Source: Anaeroplasma bactoclasticum (GTDB lineage Bacteria; Bacillota_I; Bacilli_A; Acholeplasmatales; Anaeroplasmataceae). Taken from it: a stretch of 64,000 nucleotides of DNA. The DNA is taken from NCBI RefSeq assembly GCF_003550015.1, contig NZ_QXEV01000007.1, forward strand, positions 19,234-83,233, written 5' to 3'. Below the pieces are notes generated by a model that saw only the letters and a program-made list of their open reading frames with translations, did no database searches and was not told the DNA's origin. Position 1 is the stretch's first letter. Each line of letters begins with the position of its first letter. Made by a program: the position numbers and the translations under genes. Positions 36,857 through 47,001 of the stretch are shown here, in pieces.

Positions 36857-38113
36857 TTATTTTTTCTTTAGCCAATCTGGAAGCTTAGATTTTTGAGGAG
36901 TAGGCTGAATCTGAGGATTCTTTCTTCTTTCCTTCTCTTCCTTTTCTCTTCTTTTGGCTTCTTCCTTTTCTTTCTTTCTTCTTTCCTTTTCAGATAAAGG
37001 ATTAGCAAATAATTCTTCTCTTCTTGCTTCTTGTTCTAAGGAAGTATCAATTGGTTCATCAGAATCTACAGAAATATGAATATCATTCATATTCTCGCTA
37101 TTAGATACATCTGCGAATTCCTGACGTACGGATGCAAATCCGCCTTCTTCCTTTTTCATATGATAACCAGTAGCTACCAAAGTAATTACTAATTCATCCT
37201 TTAAATCATTATTAATTGTAGAACCATAGAAAATATTTAAATCTGTACCAGCGAAATTACGGATTTCAGCAATAGCACTATCTACTTCAACTAAGGATAA
37301 GTTTTGGTCTGATGAGAAGCAAACAACAGCGTCTGTTGCGCCATCAAGAGTAATCTCAAGTAATGGAGAATGAATTGCCTGTCTTGCAGCTTCAATTGCT
37401 CTATTTTCACCTCTTGCAGCACCAATACCTAAAAGAGCTGTTCCTTTATTTCTCATTACAGAACGGATATCTGCAAAGTCGATATTAATTAAACCTGGTA
37501 AAGCGATAATTTCAGCAATACCCTGAACACCCTTACGTAAAATAGAATCTGCAAAACGGAAGGCTTCAACTACTGGAGTATGAATATCAACCATTTGAAG
37601 TAGCTTTTCATTTGGAATTTCAATTAGTGTATCTACATATTGTCTCATTTCCTCAAGACCAGCCATCGCATTGGACATACGAACAGGTCCTTCAAATACG
37701 AAAGGCTTTGTACAAACACCAATAGTAAGACAATTATGCTCCTTTGCGATACGAGCAATAACAGGGGCAGCACCAGTACCAGTACCTCCACCCATACCAC
37801 AAGTGATAAATACCATTTCGGCATCACCAATCATCTCGTGTAAGTCATCTTCACTCTCTAAAGCAGCCTCACGACCAACCTCAGGATGTGCACCTGCACC
37901 CTGACCATGAGTTCTAGTCTTTCCAATTAATATTTTATTTTCAGCACGAGACATTTTTAAGTCTTGTGCGTCGGTATTTACAGCATAAAATTGAACGCCA
38001 TGAACCTGGTTTCCAATCATATGGTCAATTGCGTTCTTTCCTGCACCACCAACTCCAATTACCTTAATCTTTGTTTGGACAGCATTGAAAGTATCGAGTT
38101 CGTCAAAAATCAT
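36857..38113 (-). CDS. ftsZ: Cell division protein FtsZ
   Basis: The protein is 418 residues. The tubulin-like GTPase has KVIGVGGAGKNAIDHM near residue 16, the GTP-binding CGMGGGTGTGAAPV near 105, and an NVDFADIRSVM-type T7 loop (INIDFADIRSVM). A charged linker from ~345 ends in a conserved-type C-terminal peptide KSKLPDWLKKK that would bind FtsA/SepF. It polymerises as the division ring. It stands alone rather than in a division-cell-wall cluster, and a promoter is seen at 38158-38186. Confidence 0.97.
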   Translation of the reverse strand: MIFDELDTFNAVQTKIKVIGVGGAGKNAIDHMIGNQVHGVQFYAVNTDAQDLKMSRAENKILIGKTRTHGQGAGAHPEVGREAALESEDDLHEMIGDAEMVFITCGMGGGTGTGAAPVIARIAKEHNCLTIGVCTKPFVFEGPVRMSNAMAGLEEMRQYVDTLIEIPNEKLLQMVDIHTPVVEAFRFADSILRKGVQGIAEIIALPGLINIDFADIRSVMRNKGTALLGIGAARGENRAIEAARQAIHSPLLEITLDGATDAVVCFSSDQNLSLVEVDSAIAEIRNFAGTDLNIFYGSTINNDLKDELVITLVATGYHMKKEEGGFASVRQEFADVSNSENMNDIHISVDSDEPIDTSLEQEARREELFANPLSEKERRKKEKEEAKRREKEEKERRKNPQIQPTPQKSKLPDWLKKK

Positions 38114-38157
38114 ATTCTCTCCTCCTTAACTTTAAAATATGCTTATCGGTATATCCC

Positions 38158-38186
38158 ATTTTACCCTAAAAAAAAGCTTTTTTCAA
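38158..38186 (-). promoter_or_regulatory. Promoter of ftsZ
   Basis: On the minus strand TTGAAA (38181-38186) and TAAAAT (38158-38163) are 17 bp apart, about 45 bases before the ftsZ start with AGGAGG. Confidence 0.6.
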
Positions 38187-38291
38187 TAAAACGAAAATGA
38201 ATATTTTCTTTATAAACAAAATTTTTAAAAACAATCAATTCTATAAGAGAAATTTATAAAACAAGTGTCTTCTTTTCACTAAATTTTCATA

Positions 38292-38729
38292 CTATCTGAT
38301 AGCAACCACTAAGTCTGCTTGACAAGCTAAGCACCCATCAACATAGGCTTCTCCATGAGCCTTTCCAAGTCCATGACGAACACGTCCTTGAGTAATTGTA
38401 ATGTATACTTCTTCCTTAGGTAATATGCTTCTTCGCCACTTAATATTATCTGCGCCTACCAAAAATACATTCTTTCCTTTATTTTCTTCTAAGGATAAAC
38501 AGTATACAGCTCCAGTTTGAGCTATTGCCTCTAACACTAATACTCCAGGTACTACTGGTAGATTTGGGAAATGTCCTTTAAAGAAATCTTCTTCTCCAGT
38601 AAAAGTCTTTTTGCCTTTAACTATTATATTTCCATCCTCTAAAACATTTACTTCTAATATTTCATCTAATAATAGCATAGGTTCTCTATGTGGAATTATT
38701 CTTTTTATATCTTCTTTATTATATAGCAT
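38292..38729 (-). CDS. fabZ: 3-hydroxyacyl-ACP dehydratase FabZ
   Basis: The protein is 145 residues. It opens with IKRIIPHREPMLLLDEILEV, and the catalytic FKGHFPNLPVVPGVLVLEAI near residue 70 carries the active-site His and Glu. It dehydrates beta-hydroxyacyl-ACP in fatty acid elongation. No other fatty-acid genes are nearby. Confidence 0.94.
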   Translation of the reverse strand: MLYNKEDIKRIIPHREPMLLLDEILEVNVLEDGNIIVKGKKTFTGEEDFFKGHFPNLPVVPGVLVLEAIAQTGAVYCLSLEENKGKNVFLVGADNIKWRRSILPKEEVYITITQGRVRHGLGKAHGEAYVDGCLACQADLVVAIR

Positions 38730-38747
38730 ATTTTCTCTCCAAAAGAA

Positions 38748-38766
38748 AAGCCCTTTGATAGGGCTT
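38748..38766 (-). terminator. Terminator after the CNNM/CorC gene
   Basis: AAGCCC pairs with GGGCTT across TTTGATA; on the minus strand TTTTCTTTT follows. The arm overlaps the stop codon. Confidence 0.7.
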
Positions 38767-40174
38767 AATCTTCTTCACTATCCTCTTTATAAGCTTCAAT
38801 TTCTTCTTCTGTTGCATCTCTTAATTCAATCTTAGCCATAGTAATTCTATGATCTAAAACCTCTGCAACACTAATCTTAAGCATTTTTGCATAATCCTGG
38901 TATTCACTAGTTTCTTCATCCTCTGATGTATAAACGCTTAAATACTCAAAAGAAAATCCTACCTCAGGTAAATCCTCTGCCTTTTCAAAAAGCCATGTAG
39001 AAAGCTTCGCAGGAGCATCTAGAGGAACTCCACCAATGCCCATTTTTTCAAATGCATCATCTACAAACATATCCGCATCAATTAAATAAGAACCATCCTC
39101 AAGCTTTTCAAACTTTAAATCATCCTCACCAATAATATCATGCTCATCGTAGATTTCACCAAATAATTCTTCCATTGCATCCTCTAATGTTACAAGACCA
39201 ATGACTTCACCATATTCACCAATTACCATAGCAATATGAGTTTTAGATTCCTGGAATTCTTGAATTAGAGCATCTACTTTCATAGTTGCAGCAACAAATT
39301 TAACAGGTCGAATTAATCTTTTCCAATTTAGTTTTGGATTTTTAATTAAAGCAGGGAAGAAATCACGAACATGTAAAACACCAATCATATGGTCTTTATC
39401 CTTTTTGTAAACAGGAATTCTAGAATAAGCATTATCCATCATGAAGTCTTTTACCTCTTCAAGTGGAGCCATTACATCTAAAACCTCCATTTTTACTCTA
39501 GGTGTCATAATGTCTTTTACACTTCTATCATTTAAATCTAATGTTTTACGCATTAAATCTGCTTCATCATGCTCAATTGCACCTGTATCTTCCATTTGGT
39601 CAATAGCTACCTCAAGCTCATCCTCTTGCATAGTATCTTGAGTTTCTTCTTGCTTTATTGTAATTAGTTTTTGAATTCCAACAAAGAACATTACGAAAGG
39701 CCATAAGATAATGGATAATACATAAATAATCCAAGCTACTCGAATTGAAATATTTTCTGGATTTCTCTTAGCTAACATTTTTGGCACAATTTCACCAAAA
39801 ATTAATAATACAACAGTAACAGATAATGTAGATATAAGGCTTACCCAATCTTCATTTTGAATTAATTCAGCAAACCATAATACTGCTAAAGTAGATAATG
39901 CAACATTAACTAAATTATTACCAATTAATAAAGTAATTAATGTCTTATCAAAGCTATCATATAGCTGTAATGCTTTTTTTGCACCATGTCTTCTATCTTC
40001 AATTGCAACTCTTAATTTCACATCACTTGCAGATGAGAATGCAGTTTCACTCATAGAAAAGAATGCTGATAACAAAATCAAGGCTATCATTACAACTAAT
40101 ACGATATAAAATTTAGCATCTACATTTAAAATAATCGAAAGTCCCGCGAGAGGCACCTCTAATACGTTTTTCAA
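38765..40174 (-). CDS. CNNM/CorC-HlyC family transporter
   Basis: The protein is 469 residues. An N-terminal DUF21 domain has four membrane segments (about 20-45, 78-100, 110-130 and 138-165) and the motif SMSETAFSSASDVKLR. It is followed by a CBS pair (VKDIMTPRVKMEVLDV, HIAMVIGEYGEVIGLVTLED) and a C-terminal CorC-HlyC domain. Members are linked to Mg2+/Co2+ transport or homeostasis. It follows efp on the same strand by 18 bases. Confidence 0.9.
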   Translation of the reverse strand: MKNVLEVPLAGLSIILNVDAKFYIVLVVMIALILLSAFFSMSETAFSSASDVKLRVAIEDRRHGAKKALQLYDSFDKTLITLLIGNNLVNVALSTLAVLWFAELIQNEDWVSLISTLSVTVVLLIFGEIVPKMLAKRNPENISIRVAWIIYVLSIILWPFVMFFVGIQKLITIKQEETQDTMQEDELEVAIDQMEDTGAIEHDEADLMRKTLDLNDRSVKDIMTPRVKMEVLDVMAPLEEVKDFMMDNAYSRIPVYKKDKDHMIGVLHVRDFFPALIKNPKLNWKRLIRPVKFVAATMKVDALIQEFQESKTHIAMVIGEYGEVIGLVTLEDAMEELFGEIYDEHDIIGEDDLKFEKLEDGSYLIDADMFVDDAFEKMGIGGVPLDAPAKLSTWLFEKAEDLPEVGFSFEYLSVYTSEDEETSEYQDYAKMLKISVAEVLDHRITMAKIELRDATEEEIEAYKEDSEED

Positions 40175-40192
40175 ATTACAACACTCCTATAC

Positions 40193-40750
40193 TTAAGCTC
40201 TACTAGAATACTTACCAGTATCTGTGCTTATAATAATGTCCTCACCAGATTCAATAAATAGTGGAACCTTAATTGTCATACCTGTTTCTAAAACTGCATC
40301 CTTCATTTGATTTGAAGAAGCAGAACCCTTAGATGCAGGATCACATTCAACTACCTTTAATGTAACCTTATCAGGAAGTAAAATACCGATAATTTCATTA
40401 CCATATTTTTCGATATTAACATTCTGGTTTTCTCTTAAGAACTGCTTTTCATATTCAACTAAGGAATATGGAAGCTCAATCTGCTCATAAGTGTCATTAT
40501 CCATAAATACTAATGCATTTCCATCATCATATAGATATTGCATTTCTACCTTATCAATAACTGCCTTTTCTACCTTTTCAGCTGCATTAAATGTATAATC
40601 AATAACTGCTCCAGTTCTTAAATTACGTAATTTAGTTCTTACGAATGCACCACCCTTACCAGGCTTTACATGCATAAATTCCATAATCTTATAAATGTTT
40701 CCATCATAAAGAATGGTCATTCCATTCTTAAAATCATTACTAGATACCAT
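40193..40750 (-). CDS. efp: Elongation factor P
   Basis: The protein is 185 residues, the normal length for three beta-barrel domains. The loop HVKPGKGGAFVRTKLRNL carries the conserved Lys that is modified in other bacteria. It rescues ribosomes stalled on polyproline. No modification enzyme is seen in the window. Confidence 0.97.
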   Translation of the reverse strand: MVSSNDFKNGMTILYDGNIYKIMEFMHVKPGKGGAFVRTKLRNLRTGAVIDYTFNAAEKVEKAVIDKVEMQYLYDDGNALVFMDNDTYEQIELPYSLVEYEKQFLRENQNVNIEKYGNEIIGILLPDKVTLKVVECDPASKGSASSNQMKDAVLETGMTIKVPLFIESGEDIIISTDTGKYSSRA

Positions 40751-40794
40751 TTTTATTCCTCCATATCTATATAATTAATATTTATCTTAACATA

Positions 40795-41220
40795 TTATTT
40801 TCTATTTTTCAAATACATTACTGCATCTATATAGGAACCCTCAAGCTTACCACTAAAGGTTTCATCACATACATCTCTTACATAATTAATTCTTCTAAAT
40901 GCTTCTCTATCATCAACATGAGATAAATGCACCTCTATCTTAATTCCAGAAAACATTTCAAGCGCGTCATGAATTGCAACAGATGTATGCGTATATGCAG
41001 CAGGATTAATAATTATAGCATCGTAATTATTTATTACTGCTTCTTGAATTTTTGTTACTAAATCTCCTTCATAATTGGATTGATAAAATATAAACTCAAA
41101 TTCGGGAGCAGCATCTTTAATTAGATTATTGATTTCATCTAATGTTTTTGTGCCATAATGCTCTTTAGGTCTTTTACCTAACATATTTAAATTTGGACCG
41201 TTTAAAACTAATACCTTCAT
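40795..41220 (-). CDS. aroQ: 3-dehydroquinate dehydratase, type II
   Basis: The protein is 141 residues. It has LNGPNLNMLGKRPKEHYGT at the start and the catalytic-region YEGDLVTKIQEA, INPAAYTHTSVAI and EVHLSHVDDREAFR. It forms 3-dehydroshikimate. It overlaps aroK by 4 bases; together they are two shikimate-pathway steps, with the rest of the pathway outside the window. Confidence 0.95.
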   Translation of the reverse strand: MKVLVLNGPNLNMLGKRPKEHYGTKTLDEINNLIKDAAPEFEFIFYQSNYEGDLVTKIQEAVINNYDAIIINPAAYTHTSVAIHDALEMFSGIKIEVHLSHVDDREAFRRINYVRDVCDETFSGKLEGSYIDAVMYLKNRK

Positions 41221-41693
41221 TTTAACGCCTCCATAATTTCTTTTATTGCAGATTCCATATTTACATTTTCTACTTTTATATCTGCAAAATATTCATATAA
41301 AGGAATTCTTTCTTCTAGGATTTCCTTTACAGTTTTAGTTTTTAATAATGGCCTAGTTTCGTCTCCTTCTAATCTTGCCTCTAATACATCTAAAGGTACA
41401 GATAAATAGATACATTTACCATCCATTATTTCCTTATGCTTTTTATTTTTTATAACGCCACCACCTGTTGCGATAACGACATTATCCATTTTCTTAAATT
41501 CTTTTAAGGTATTTGTTTCAAAGGCTCTAAACCAAGCCTCCCCATAATCTCTAAAGATTTCATCAATAAATTTACAACATTTTTCTTCGATGTAGTGGTC
41601 CATATCAATGAAAGTGTAATTTAATGCTTTGGCAAGTTCCTTGCCTAAAGTAGATTTACCACTACCCATCATTCCTATTAAATATATTCTCAT
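41217..41693 (-). CDS. aroK: Shikimate kinase
   Basis: The protein is 158 residues. The ATG at 41693 overlaps the miaA stop (ATGA) and has GGGTGG upstream; a GTG three codons earlier is possible. P-loop GMMGSGKSTLGKEL, DMDHYIEEK and VIATGGGVI are typical. It phosphorylates shikimate. It is coupled with aroQ and miaA. Confidence 0.95.
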   Translation of the reverse strand: MRIYLIGMMGSGKSTLGKELAKALNYTFIDMDHYIEEKCCKFIDEIFRDYGEAWFRAFETNTLKEFKKMDNVVIATGGGVIKNKKHKEIMDGKCIYLSVPLDVLEARLEGDETRPLLKTKTVKEILEERIPLYEYFADIKVENVNMESAIKEIMEALK

Positions 41694-42577
41694 TTTAACC
41701 ACCCATCGACATCAGAAATAATTTCATTGATTGTTTTATCTATATTCGATACATCCACTATATAAAAATGGCTATCCATTTGATGGCGGAACCATGTTTC
41801 TTGTCTTTTAGCTAAATGTCTTGTATTCTTTTTAATTTCCTCAATAGCACTTTCTAAAGTAATGTCGCCATCAAAATATGGAACTAATTCTTGATAGCCT
41901 ATCGCATGAGGATAAATCCCATCTAAATATAATGCTTTAACCTCATCTAACAATCCATCTTGAATCATTAAATCCACTCTTTTATTAATTCTTTCATATA
42001 GCTTATCTCTTTCCATAGAAAGATAAACAATAAAATAATCATATAAAGGCTCATTTTTATGATTAAAGCTATGAATGGATTCATTCAATTCCTCTTTGAC
42101 CTCTAAAGCTCTTAATACTCTTTTTCTATTGTTTGGATGTAATTTGGTTTGATCAATATCTGGATCCTTTTCAAGTAAAAGCTTATATAATTCTTCATTA
42201 GAATAATTCTCATAAGCCTTACTAAAATCTAGATCTCTCGCTTTTGCATTAAATTCATAATTAAATAAGGCAGATTGGATATATAAACCTGTACCACCAC
42301 AGATTAAGGATAAATCTCTTTCATCCATTATTTTTCTTGCTTCCCTTTGGAAATCAGCAGCACTATAAGAATCCTTAGGATCTTTTATATCAATTAGATA
42401 ATGCACTACTCCATCCATTTCATCCTGAGTTGGCTTTGCAGAGCCTATATCTAATCTTTTATATATTGCTACAGAATCGCCTGAAATAATATCTATCCCA
42501 TAGTGTTTTGCAAGCTCTATAGATATTTTAGTTTTTCCAACGGCTGTAGGGCCTACAACCACTAATACCTTCTTCAT
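41690..42577 (-). CDS. miaA: tRNA dimethylallyltransferase
   Basis: The protein is 295 residues. P-loop VVGPTAVGKTKISIELA, then ISGDSVAIYKRLDIGSAKP, LICGGTGLYI and LHPNNRKRVLRALEV are the family signatures. It adds dimethylallyl to A37 of tRNAs reading UNN codons. It follows mutL with a shared base, a conserved mutS-mutL-miaA order. Confidence 0.96.
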   Translation of the reverse strand: MKKVLVVVGPTAVGKTKISIELAKHYGIDIISGDSVAIYKRLDIGSAKPTQDEMDGVVHYLIDIKDPKDSYSAADFQREARKIMDERDLSLICGGTGLYIQSALFNYEFNAKARDLDFSKAYENYSNEELYKLLLEKDPDIDQTKLHPNNRKRVLRALEVKEELNESIHSFNHKNEPLYDYFIVYLSMERDKLYERINKRVDLMIQDGLLDEVKALYLDGIYPHAIGYQELVPYFDGDITLESAIEEIKKNTRHLAKRQETWFRHQMDSHFYIVDVSNIDKTINEIISDVDGWLK

Positions 42578-44406
42578 TATTTTTGAATCCTTTCAAACAT
42601 TTCCTCTAATTCCTTAACAGACATACGAATAATTGTAGGTCTTCCATGAGGACAAGTATATGGATTTTTACATTCATTTAATTTAGAAACTAAATAATCA
42701 ACTTCCATTTTAGAGATTTGATGATTTGCCTTAATGGATGCTTTACAAGCAATCATTTTTGCAATATGGTCTCTAAAATAGATGACATCTACTTTATTTC
42801 CCTCAATCATTTTTGATAAGATATCATAAATGATATCCTCTAAATTATCTATTTTAGCCCAAACGGGAACTCTTCTTATACTATAATCTAGTTCACCAAT
42901 AGGCTCTAAAGTAAATCCTATTTTTTCAAAATCAGCTATATTATTCTCTACAAATATAGCTTCACTTTTTGTAAATGAAATGGAAATAGGAAGTAATAAT
43001 TCACAAGTAGGCTGATTATCACTACCTAAAATTTCATAATACTTTTCATAATTAATTCTTTCTGCCGCAGCATGCTGGTCCATTAAATACATTCCTTCTG
43101 AATTTTGGAATATTAAATATGTACCAAACACGCTACCTACATATTCCATATAAGGTAATCTTTTTTTAGGCTCTTCAATAACAGGTTGAATAGGAGTCTC
43201 TTCTGCTTTTTTTGCCTCTTCTTTTACTGGATTATATTGAATAACTTCTTCTTCAAGCTTTATTTCTTCAGGCTTTATAATAGGCTTTTTATCTATTTCT
43301 CTTTTGGCCTCAGGAATACTTTGGAAGGATTCGTTTATATCTAAATCTCCAATAGTCGAATCAAAAATTGATGTTTTTTGATAAGCCTCATTAATACTTA
43401 TATTTCTTGTTGGAATATGAGGCTTTTCATATAATAATTTAGAAATCTCTTCTTTAATGGAATTACAAATTTCTTCTTCATTTGCAATTTTAACTTCTGT
43501 CTTATTTGGATGTACATTTACATCTACAAGAAGTGGATCAAGCTCAAAATACAAAATGACAATTGGATACTTACCTATAGGTAAATATGTAGAAAAAGCA
43601 CTAATTGTAGCTTCTGTCATATTGTAATTCTTAACAAATCTACCATTACAAATAATTGTAATTTCAAGCTTAGTTGAACGGTAAATTTGAGGCTTTACTA
43701 CTACGAAATGAGCCTTATATCCATCTTTTACAAAGCTTGTTTCCATAACACATCTTGCAGCATCCATTCCATATAATTCAGCAATTAATGTTTTAGGATT
43801 ATCGCTACCTGAGGTTTGGAATACAATCTTATCATCAGAAAAAACAGTGAATCTTAAATCTGGATGTGCCATTGCAATACGATCAATAAAATATAGAATA
43901 GAAGATAATTCTTTTTTTCCATTTCTCATATATTTTAATCTTGCAGGGGTATTAAAGAACAAACCAGATACAGTGACTGTTGTACCCTTATTGGAATGAG
44001 TTATTCCTTCTTCCTTTTTAATTCCAGCCTTATAAGTTACACTATATCCTTCAATACCATCTTGGCTTGATGTGATATTCATTTCTGAAACTGCCGCAAT
44101 AGATGCGATAGCTTCACCTCTAAAGCCTAGGGTTAAAATACGGAATAGGTCATATTCACTTTTAATTTTGGAGGTTGCATGAGGAATAAAAGCCATTAAT
44201 ACATCGTCTCTATCCATACCTTCTCCATCATCAGAGACACGGATTTCCTCAAGACCACCATTTTTTAAATATATTTTTATACTACTAGCCTTTGCATCAA
44301 TTGCGTTTTCTACTAATTCTTTAACTACAGAAGATGGACGTTCTACAACCTCTCCTGCAGCTATCATATTGGCAAGATGCGGACTCATTTTTAAAATCTT
44401 ACCCAT
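42577..44406 (-). CDS. mutL: DNA mismatch repair protein MutL
   Basis: The protein is 609 residues. The N-terminal GHKL ATPase has ELVENAIDAKASSI, VSDDGEGMDRDD and LGFRGEAIASIA. The C-terminal part has the metal-endonuclease motif DQHAAAERINYE and CPHGRPTI, so this MutL can nick DNA itself, fitting the absence of MutH. The acidic linker contains EETPIQPVIEEPK, which is also found in the protein at 47002-48441. Confidence 0.96.
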   Translation of the reverse strand: MGKILKMSPHLANMIAAGEVVERPSSVVKELVENAIDAKASSIKIYLKNGGLEEIRVSDDGEGMDRDDVLMAFIPHATSKIKSEYDLFRILTLGFRGEAIASIAAVSEMNITSSQDGIEGYSVTYKAGIKKEEGITHSNKGTTVTVSGLFFNTPARLKYMRNGKKELSSILYFIDRIAMAHPDLRFTVFSDDKIVFQTSGSDNPKTLIAELYGMDAARCVMETSFVKDGYKAHFVVVKPQIYRSTKLEITIICNGRFVKNYNMTEATISAFSTYLPIGKYPIVILYFELDPLLVDVNVHPNKTEVKIANEEEICNSIKEEISKLLYEKPHIPTRNISINEAYQKTSIFDSTIGDLDINESFQSIPEAKREIDKKPIIKPEEIKLEEEVIQYNPVKEEAKKAEETPIQPVIEEPKKRLPYMEYVGSVFGTYLIFQNSEGMYLMDQHAAAERINYEKYYEILGSDNQPTCELLLPISISFTKSEAIFVENNIADFEKIGFTLEPIGELDYSIRRVPVWAKIDNLEDIIYDILSKMIEGNKVDVIYFRDHIAKMIACKASIKANHQISKMEVDYLVSKLNECKNPYTCPHGRPTIIRMSVKELEEMFERIQK

Positions 44407-46970
44407 TAGCTCATCTCCTTTAATTCATAAAGAAGATTTAATGCCTCTAGTGGTGTAAGCTTATTAATATCTACTTCATCTAATCTATTTTTAATCTTTT
44501 GTGCTTTAGATTCTTCTTTAACTTCTTCTTTTTCATCAAAAGCATCAAAATTAAATAAATCTAATGTAATTCCCTTATGATGATTATTATCTTCTTCCAA
44601 TACATTTAATATTTGCTTACTGCGTTCTGTTAATGACTTTGGAAGACCAGCTAAGGCTGCAACATTAATACCATAGGATTTATCTGTTGGACCATCTAAC
44701 ACCTTGTGTAAAAAGGCAACTCCATTTTCTGTTTCCTTTGCTTCTACATGAACATTCTTTAATCTCTTTAGCTTTTGATCTAAGCTTGTTAATTCATGGT
44801 AATGTGTAGAGAATAATGTAATACAACCAACCTTTTCATGTAGGTATTCTAAGATTGCCTGAGCGATTGCCATACCATCAAATGTTGCAGTACCTCTACC
44901 AATTTCATCAAATAAAACTAAAGAATTCTTTGTAGCATTAGAAATTGCATAATTAGCTTCTATCATTTCTACCATAAATGTAGATTGACCAGATACTAAG
45001 TCATCAGATGCACCTATACGTGTAAATATAGAATCAAATATCATTAAATCGGCTACCTTTGCAGGAACAAAGGAACCCATTTGTGCCATAATGATAATAC
45101 ATGCTAGCATTCTCATATAAGTAGATTTACCACTCATATTAGGTCCTGTAATCAAAATCATATTGTATTTATTGATGACAACATCATTCACAATATAATC
45201 TGTTGTCATTAATGTTTCTAATACTGGGTGTCTACCATCTACAATATTTACACTGCGGTTATCATTAAATGTAGGTCTTACATAATTATATTTAACTGCA
45301 ATATCAGATAAGCTAATATAGCAATCGATTTCAGATATTAAATCTGCAAGCTTTTGTAAGGATTTCACATGCATAGATGCTTCATATCTTAATTTTGTAA
45401 ATAATTCATATTCTAAGGATTCAATTTGATCCTTTGCGTTTAATACTAATTGCTCATAATGCTTAAGTTCAGGAGAAATGAATCTTTCAGAATTTACTAA
45501 TGTTGCTCTTCTTTCATATGCACAATCTTCTGGTAAATCCTTGATAGCACCTTTAGATATTTCAATATAATATCCTGTTACTCGGTTGTATCCAACTTTA
45601 AGAGTTTTAATACCTGTTTTTTCTCTTTGGTCAGCCTCATAATTCATAATCCAATCTCTACCATTTGTAGAAATTGCTCTAATTTCATCTAATTCAGGAG
45701 AAAAGCCTGGATTAATCATTCCACCTTCTTTTACAGATAAGGGAGGATTTTCTACTAATGCTTGATCTAATAAATTATAAAGCTCCTCATGTGGATCTAT
45801 TTCTAAAGAGAATTCTTTAGCTCTTTCTACATTCATTTCATTTAATGTATTTTTAACTAAAGGAATATCCTTTAAGGATCTTCTTAACCAAACTAAATCT
45901 TTAGCATTTGCGCTACCTGAGGATATTCTTGTAATAATTCTTTCTAGGTCATATACATTTTTAAAAGAAGCTTTAATATCCTCTTTTGCAATGAAATTAT
46001 TATTAAATGCTTCAACAAAATCTAATCTTTCATTGATTCTATCCTTATCTACTAAAGGCTTATCAATCCATTTATGTAGCATTCTGCTACCCATAGCTGT
46101 ATTACACTTATCCATAAGCCAAAGTAAAGAACCACTCTTATTATTTAATCTTAAAGTTTCTGTAACCTCTAGATTTCTTTTTGTAAATGCATCAATATGT
46201 AAATACTTTTCCTTCACATAGGAATGGAAAGGCTTAAAATAGGATGGCTCTTGTTTTTGGGTTTCAATGATATAGCATAATAGCATACCAACAATAGACT
46301 GATATAGGGGATCTATTTCTTTAACGATAGATGTAAGAGATGGTGGAATATCACATTTATCCTCGTAGGATAAGGAAATCTCATTATTTTTAATAAAATC
46401 CTTTAATCCTACATTGTTAAATGTATGACTTACAATAACCTCTTTAATCTTTAAGGATAAGATTTCATTTGCAAGTAAATCAAATGTTTTAAATACAGAA
46501 ACATAGCCTTCACCTGTAGTGATATCACTATAGGCTAAAATATATTCTCTTTTTTGGTAACCAATGGCACCAATATAATTATTTTCTTTTTCAAGCAAGC
46601 CTGTATCAATTGTACCAGGAGTAATAAGACGAATAACTCCTCTTTTTACTAATCCCTGAGCTTGCTTTGGGTCTTCTATTTGTTCCGCAATAGCAACCTT
46701 ATATCCTCTTGAAACAAGCTTTTCAATATATTGATCTGCAGCATGAAAAGGAATGCCACACATAGGAGCTCGCTCTTCTGTTCCTACATCCTTTCCAGTT
46801 AAGGCTAATTCTAGCTCCTTAGAGCCTGTATAGGCATCATCAAAGAACATTTCATAAAAGTCTCCAACACGATAGAATACTATTGCATCTTGATATTCTT
46901 TTTTAATTTCAAAATATTGCTCCATCATTGGAGAGTATTTTACTTCATTATCCTTTTTAGCCTTAGCCAT
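44406..46970 (-). CDS. mutS: DNA mismatch repair protein MutS
   Basis: The protein is 854 residues. The start at 46970 has AGGTGAG upstream. The mismatch-wedge YRVGDFYEMFFDDA is near residue 32, and the C-terminal ATPase has ITGPNMSGKSTYMRML and SLVLFDEIGRGTATFDG. It recognises mismatches and recruits MutL, whose gene follows with a one-base overlap. Confidence 0.97.
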   Translation of the reverse strand: MAKAKKDNEVKYSPMMEQYFEIKKEYQDAIVFYRVGDFYEMFFDDAYTGSKELELALTGKDVGTEERAPMCGIPFHAADQYIEKLVSRGYKVAIAEQIEDPKQAQGLVKRGVIRLITPGTIDTGLLEKENNYIGAIGYQKREYILAYSDITTGEGYVSVFKTFDLLANEILSLKIKEVIVSHTFNNVGLKDFIKNNEISLSYEDKCDIPPSLTSIVKEIDPLYQSIVGMLLCYIIETQKQEPSYFKPFHSYVKEKYLHIDAFTKRNLEVTETLRLNNKSGSLLWLMDKCNTAMGSRMLHKWIDKPLVDKDRINERLDFVEAFNNNFIAKEDIKASFKNVYDLERIITRISSGSANAKDLVWLRRSLKDIPLVKNTLNEMNVERAKEFSLEIDPHEELYNLLDQALVENPPLSVKEGGMINPGFSPELDEIRAISTNGRDWIMNYEADQREKTGIKTLKVGYNRVTGYYIEISKGAIKDLPEDCAYERRATLVNSERFISPELKHYEQLVLNAKDQIESLEYELFTKLRYEASMHVKSLQKLADLISEIDCYISLSDIAVKYNYVRPTFNDNRSVNIVDGRHPVLETLMTTDYIVNDVVINKYNMILITGPNMSGKSTYMRMLACIIIMAQMGSFVPAKVADLMIFDSIFTRIGASDDLVSGQSTFMVEMIEANYAISNATKNSLVLFDEIGRGTATFDGMAIAQAILEYLHEKVGCITLFSTHYHELTSLDQKLKRLKNVHVEAKETENGVAFLHKVLDGPTDKSYGINVAALAGLPKSLTERSKQILNVLEEDNNHHKGITLDLFNFDAFDEKEEVKEESKAQKIKNRLDEVDINKLTPLEALNLLYELKEMS

Positions 46971-47001
46971 ATAACTCACCTACAAATCTAAATACTTCTT
47001 T

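Noticed and set aside
37640..37904. Plus- and minus-strand ORFs inside ftsZ
   Set aside because: They are shadows of the ftsZ frame in a Gly/Thr-rich region, without ribosome-binding sites.
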